Assembly: GCF_029917005.1 (NCBI RefSeq)
Contig: NZ_CP123967.1
Span: 868,001 to 932,000 of the forward strand
DNA from: Tessaracoccus lacteus
GTDB lineage: Bacteria > Actinomycetota > Actinomycetes > Propionibacteriales > Propionibacteriaceae
Direction: 5' to 3'
Length of the DNA: 64,000 nucleotides
Shown: positions 61,021-64,000 of the stretch, piece after piece
How the letters are laid out: every line of letters starts with the position of its first letter
How positions within the stretch are numbered: position 1 is the stretch's first letter
Program-made: the position numbers and the translations under genes
Notes under the pieces: generated by a model
The model's input: the letters and a program-made list of their open reading frames with translations, nothing else
What the model was told of the DNA's origin: nothing
Databases searched by the model: none

Positions 61021-63641
61021 GCGAGGTGCGCACCGTCGCCGTGTCGCCGGCGATGGTGCAGCAGTGGGCCGTCGACCTGCTGAAGACCGACGCGCAGCTC
61101 CTTCTGCTGCGCGCACGCCCCGAGTGGAGCCACGGTGACGCGCGCGTCGGCGACCAGAACGTCCGCGTGCTTCCCGGCGTCTCGCAGCTCGCGGTGCTGG
61201 ACATCCTGGAGACCCTCGCCGACGACGAACGCGCGGTCGTGCTCACCGACCGGCCCTCCGATGACCTCGGCGATGCCGTCCTCGCCCGCGCCTACCGGCA
61301 ACAGGTCCAGCTGCCTGACGAATGGCAGGCCGTGCCGAGGCTCTTCGCCGGCACGAGCGTGGTCGGCAGAGACCTGCGGCGCCTCGACTGGGCCGCCACC
61401 GCCCTGCTCGACCACCAGCCGCCCGGCGGCTGGCCGCGCTCGCCCGAACCCGTGCTGACTGCGGGGCACGCCGTCGGCTGCCTGCTCGCGCAGGTGCTCG
61501 GGCTCGGTCCGACGCCGCAGCTCGACGACGTCACCCTGCTGACCTCGCTGGGCCGCCGGGACGTGCGGGCTGCCTGGGTCGCCGTCGACGATGGTCTGCG
61601 CGGGCACCTGATCGGCTGGGCAGAGACGGAGCTCGGCGAGCCCGCGGCACTCGCTCTGCAGATCGCTCAGAGCAATGAACACATCACCCCGCTTGCCGTC
61701 GGCCTCGCGCTCGACGTCCTCTGGCCCGAGGACGGGCGCGCACCCACCGAGGCGCAGGCCGCGGCGCGCGTTCGCGTCGAACGGTTCGTCGGCGGCACAC
61801 CCGTGCCGGTCGACTCGGCCAAGGCCGTCGCCAGGTTCGCCAAGGCCGCCGTGCTGCGGCTGGAAATCGATGACGCCCCCGAACTCGGGATCGCGCTGCA
61901 GCAGGCCAAGGCCCTGCTGGGCGACCTCGACTGGGCCATGGGAGCGGAGGAATCGACGATCCTCGCACCCGGCTACCTCGCCCGCGTCCGGGCGCTGGCA
62001 GATGCGCTGACGGACGGCGACGACCAGGCGGTCGAGGACGCGCTTGCGCGCGTGGCCGAACACCGCGACGCAGGCACATCGCAGGCACCGACCATGGCCG
62101 TGCGGCTGCACCGCTGGCTCGCCACCGACGAAGCACCCACCCCGTCGCTCGGCGCCGACCTGCAGCGGCAACTGAGCGACGGCGCCTGGGTTGACGCCGC
62201 CGTCGGCGCAGTGTGGCACGGATCCACCGACCCCGACGTGACGCATGCCTACGGGGAACTCCTGCGCCGGGTGCGGGAGCGTCGGGGCGAGCGCGACCGG
62301 ATCGCGGCATCGAGGCTCCGGCAGGTCAATGCGCCCGACGTCGAGGGTGCGATCGGAGTCGAACGGCTCCTCGCCGACGTCGTCGCCCCGTGGCGACGTA
62401 GGGGCGGCGCCCTGTTGGTGGTGCTCGACGGCATGAGCGGGGCCATCGCGACGTCGCTCGCAGCCGAGGTCGCCAGGCTCGGCCTCATCGAATGGGTGCC
62501 CGCAGAGACGCACGGGCGTCAGGGGGTTGTGGCGGCGCTGCCGTCGCTGACCGCCATCTCGCGCACCTCGCTGTTCTGCGGCCAGGTGCAGAGCGGTGCC
62601 CTCGACGACGAGAAGCGGGGACTCGCGAAGCGATTCCGGGACGCGCGGCTGTTCCACAAGAACGACCTGCGGTCCCAGGGCGGCGCCGCGCTGCCAGCCG
62701 ATGTGAGCGAAGCCGTGCAGGACCACGCTGTGCCGGTGGTGGGGGTCGTCATCAACGCGATCGATGACGCGACCCACAAGAACGACACCTCGGCGTGGAA
62801 CTGGGACCTGAACTCACTTCAGCCACTGCGGGCGCTGCTGGACGCGGCTGCGTCCGCTGGTCGCGCCATCATCCTGACGTCCGACCACGGGCATGTGGTC
62901 GAGCGGGGCACAGAGGCGCTCAGCGTCCCCGGCGCCGATTCCCGGTGGAGGTCTGTCGGGACCGACGCCGTCGTCGAGGGGGAGGTGCTGGTGTCCGGAG
63001 AACGGGTCGTGGCACCCGGCGACCAGGCCGTGCTGTTGTGGCGCGACGACGCACGCTACGGGCCGCGCCACAGCGGCTACCACGGCGGGGCGAGCCTTGC
63101 AGAGTTGACGATCCCCGTGTTGGTGTTCCAGGGCGCGACCGTCACCAATGGCGCCCCCGGTTGGGAGCAGGCCGCCCCGCAGGTGCCGCTGTGGTGGAAC
63201 GATCCGATCCGGCTGGCAACACCTGTCGAGGCTGTCCCGCGCCAGAAGCCGAAGCCGCAGAGGCCCGCGCCCTCGGGCCCCGACGCGCTGTTCGAGGTCG
63301 ATGCGCCCTCCGACGCGCCCGTTGCGCAGGTGGGGCTGGTCGAGGCGATGCTCGCGTCCGACACGTTCAGGGAGCAGAAGCGCAGGGCGGGCCGCCACGC
63401 GCTCGCCGATGCGAAGACCGCCGCTGTGGTGCGGGCGCTGGTCGAGCGGGGCAACCGGGCGCACCAGGACACGATCGCCGCCGCGGCAGGCATCGCGGCG
63501 GGGCAGTTCGGGCAGATCTTCGCGGCCGTCAAACGACTGCTGAACGTCGACGGGTACAGCGTCGTCGAGTTGGACACCGACGGGAAGACGATCCGGTTGG
63601 ACGAGAAGCTGCTGCGCGAACAGTTTGAGGTGACCACCTGA
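61011..63641 (+). CDS. pglZ: BREX-2 alkaline phosphatase-superfamily protein PglZ
   Basis: About 876 residues. The PglZ core has the metal-site strands of the alkaline phosphatase superfamily: [14 protein letters not shown] with Asp473, [12 protein letters not shown] with Asp625, His626 and His628, and [17 protein letters not shown]. PglZ is present in nearly all BREX types, and its enzymatic role is still debated. ATG 61011 is chosen; GTG 61005 and GTG 61017 are in-frame alternatives. The start lies inside the pglY end, and the stop overlaps the brxD ATG by one base. Confidence 0.94.
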   Translation: MAVSEVRTVAVSPAMVQQWAVDLLKTDAQLLLLRARPEWSHGDARVGDQNVRVLPGVSQLAVLDILETLADDERAVVLTDRPSDDLGDAVLARAYRQQVQLPDEWQAVPRLFAGTSVVGRDLRRLDWAATALLDHQPPGGWPRSPEPVLTAGHAVGCLLAQVLGLGPTPQLDDVTLLTSLGRRDVRAAWVAVDDGLRGHLIGWAETELGEPAALALQIAQSNEHITPLAVGLALDVLWPEDGRAPTEAQAAARVRVERFVGGTPVPVDSAKAVARFAKAAVLRLEIDDAPELGIALQQAKALLGDLDWAMGAEESTILAPGYLARVRALADALTDGDDQAVEDALARVAEHRDAGTSQAPTMAVRLHRWLATDEAPTPSLGADLQRQLSDGAWVDAAVGAVWHGSTDPDVTHAYGELLRRVRERRGERDRIAASRLRQVNAPDVEGAIGVERLLADVVAPWRRRGGALLVVLDGMSGAIATSLAAEVARLGLIEWVPAETHGRQGVVAALPSLTAISRTSLFCGQVQSGALDDEKRGLAKRFRDARLFHKNDLRSQGGAALPADVSEAVQDHAVPVVGVVINAIDDATHKNDTSAWNWDLNSLQPLRALLDAAASAGRAIILTSDHGHVVERGTEALSVPGADSRWRSVGTDAVVEGEVLVSGERVVAPGDQAVLLWRDDARYGPRHSGYHGGASLAELTIPVLVFQGATVTNGAPGWEQAAPQVPLWWNDPIRLATPVEAVPRQKPKPQRPAPSGPDALFEVDAPSDAPVAQVGLVEAMLASDTFREQKRRAGRHALADAKTAAVVRALVERGNRAHQDTIAAAAGIAAGQFGQIFAAVKRLLNVDGYSVVELDTDGKTIRLDEKLLREQFEVTT

Positions 63642-64000
63642 TGGCAGGCCTCAGCCCACGACGGCGCAAGGACATCATCGATGCGTTGCGGCGGGGTACC
63701 GTGCCCAGCCAGGGGCTCGACGTGCTGGCCGTCGGTCTCAGGAGGTTCGAGAACGCCATCGATGACGAGTTGAGCAGCGTCGCGGCAGGCGGGGCCGGCT
63801 TCAAGGCCGTGCGCGGCGAATACGGCTCCGGCAAGACGTTCTTCTCGCGCTGGCTGACCGAACGTGCCAAGAAGGACGGCTTCGCGACCGCTGAGGTGCA
63901 GATCAGCGAGACCGAGACGCCGCTACACAAGCTTGAGACCGTCTACCGACGCATCACCGAGAACCTGTCGACGTCGACGAGCCAATCGGGTGCGCTGCGC
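63641..64000 (+). CDS. brxD: BREX system ATP-binding protein BrxD, N-terminal part
   Basis: The first 120 codons are inside the window. The sequence starts [20 protein letters not shown] and has a P-loop GEYGSGKTFFSRWL near residue 65, as in BrxD, the DUF2791 ATPase of BREX-2. The ATG shares one base with the pglZ stop. The frame is open to the window end, so length and the following genes (in many BREX-2 loci a helicase, BrxHI) cannot be seen. Confidence 0.88.
   Translation, partial: MAGLSPRRRKDIIDALRRGTVPSQGLDVLAVGLRRFENAIDDELSSVAAGGAGFKAVRGEYGSGKTFFSRWLTERAKKDGFATAEVQISETETPLHKLETVYRRITENLSTSTSQSGALR

Overview
This is a high-GC actinobacterial chromosome segment. The 16S/23S/5S operon, the GlnR-type box, the glnA2-glnE pair, the absence of tRNAs between 16S and 23S and the general gene content fit the family Propionibacteriaceae (Tessaracoccus-like is my impression of the 16S). 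The genus is an inference that only a 16S search could settle.

Layout. 1-5.1 kb: the tail of one sugar ABC ATPase, then a complete YtfQ-YtfR-YtfT-YjfF-type sugar importer behind a tandem LacI-type operator. 5.1-6.8 kb: a GT4 glycosyltransferase and a transglutaminase-like protein without the catalytic Cys. 6.9-17.1 kb: housekeeping genes, namely superoxide dismutase, a tRNA/rRNA modification operon (trmB-truA-rsmC-like), a YccF membrane protein, an NRDE protein, coaBC, rplM-rpsI, glmM, a zinc-ribbon protein and an RNB exonuclease. 17.2-22.9 kb: the rRNA operon with promoter, 23S processing stem and a strong terminator. 22.9-23.9 kb: a gene-poor stretch with four copies of a 54-bp repeat and a pair of 80-bp repeats. 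23.9-26.1 kb: a MarR regulator divergent from a Bcr/CflA drug exporter, then rnpB. 26.1-31.3 kb: an ATP-grasp/alpha-E fusion, two transglutaminases and methionine aminopeptidase. 31.3-36.9 kb: a DUF2510 membrane protein, glnA2 with a GlnR box, a sterol-carrier-like protein and glnE. 37-39 kb: an FMN riboswitch controlling a RibX-RibY-like pair with no ATPase beside it. 39-44.1 kb: katA with its Fur-family regulator, an AcuI-like reductase and an MMPL exporter.

44.2-64 kb looks like a defence island: a UvrD-like helicase broken by a single-base frameshift, a DUF222-HNH endonuclease with a LexA-like palindrome in a leaderless promoter, a class II Fic protein with a perfect inverted-repeat operator, and a contiguous type 2 BREX (Pgl) operon, pglW-pglX-pglY-pglZ-brxD. 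All four BREX gene junctions overlap by one to sixteen bases and brxD runs off the window end. PglW carries a degenerate kinase-like domain before the intact one. PglX carries lower-GC segments in its specificity region that suggest recombination.

No tRNA, CRISPR array, insertion sequence or prophage was recognised. The most system-like accessory content is the BREX-2 island. The repeat region after the rRNA operon is the least explained stretch.
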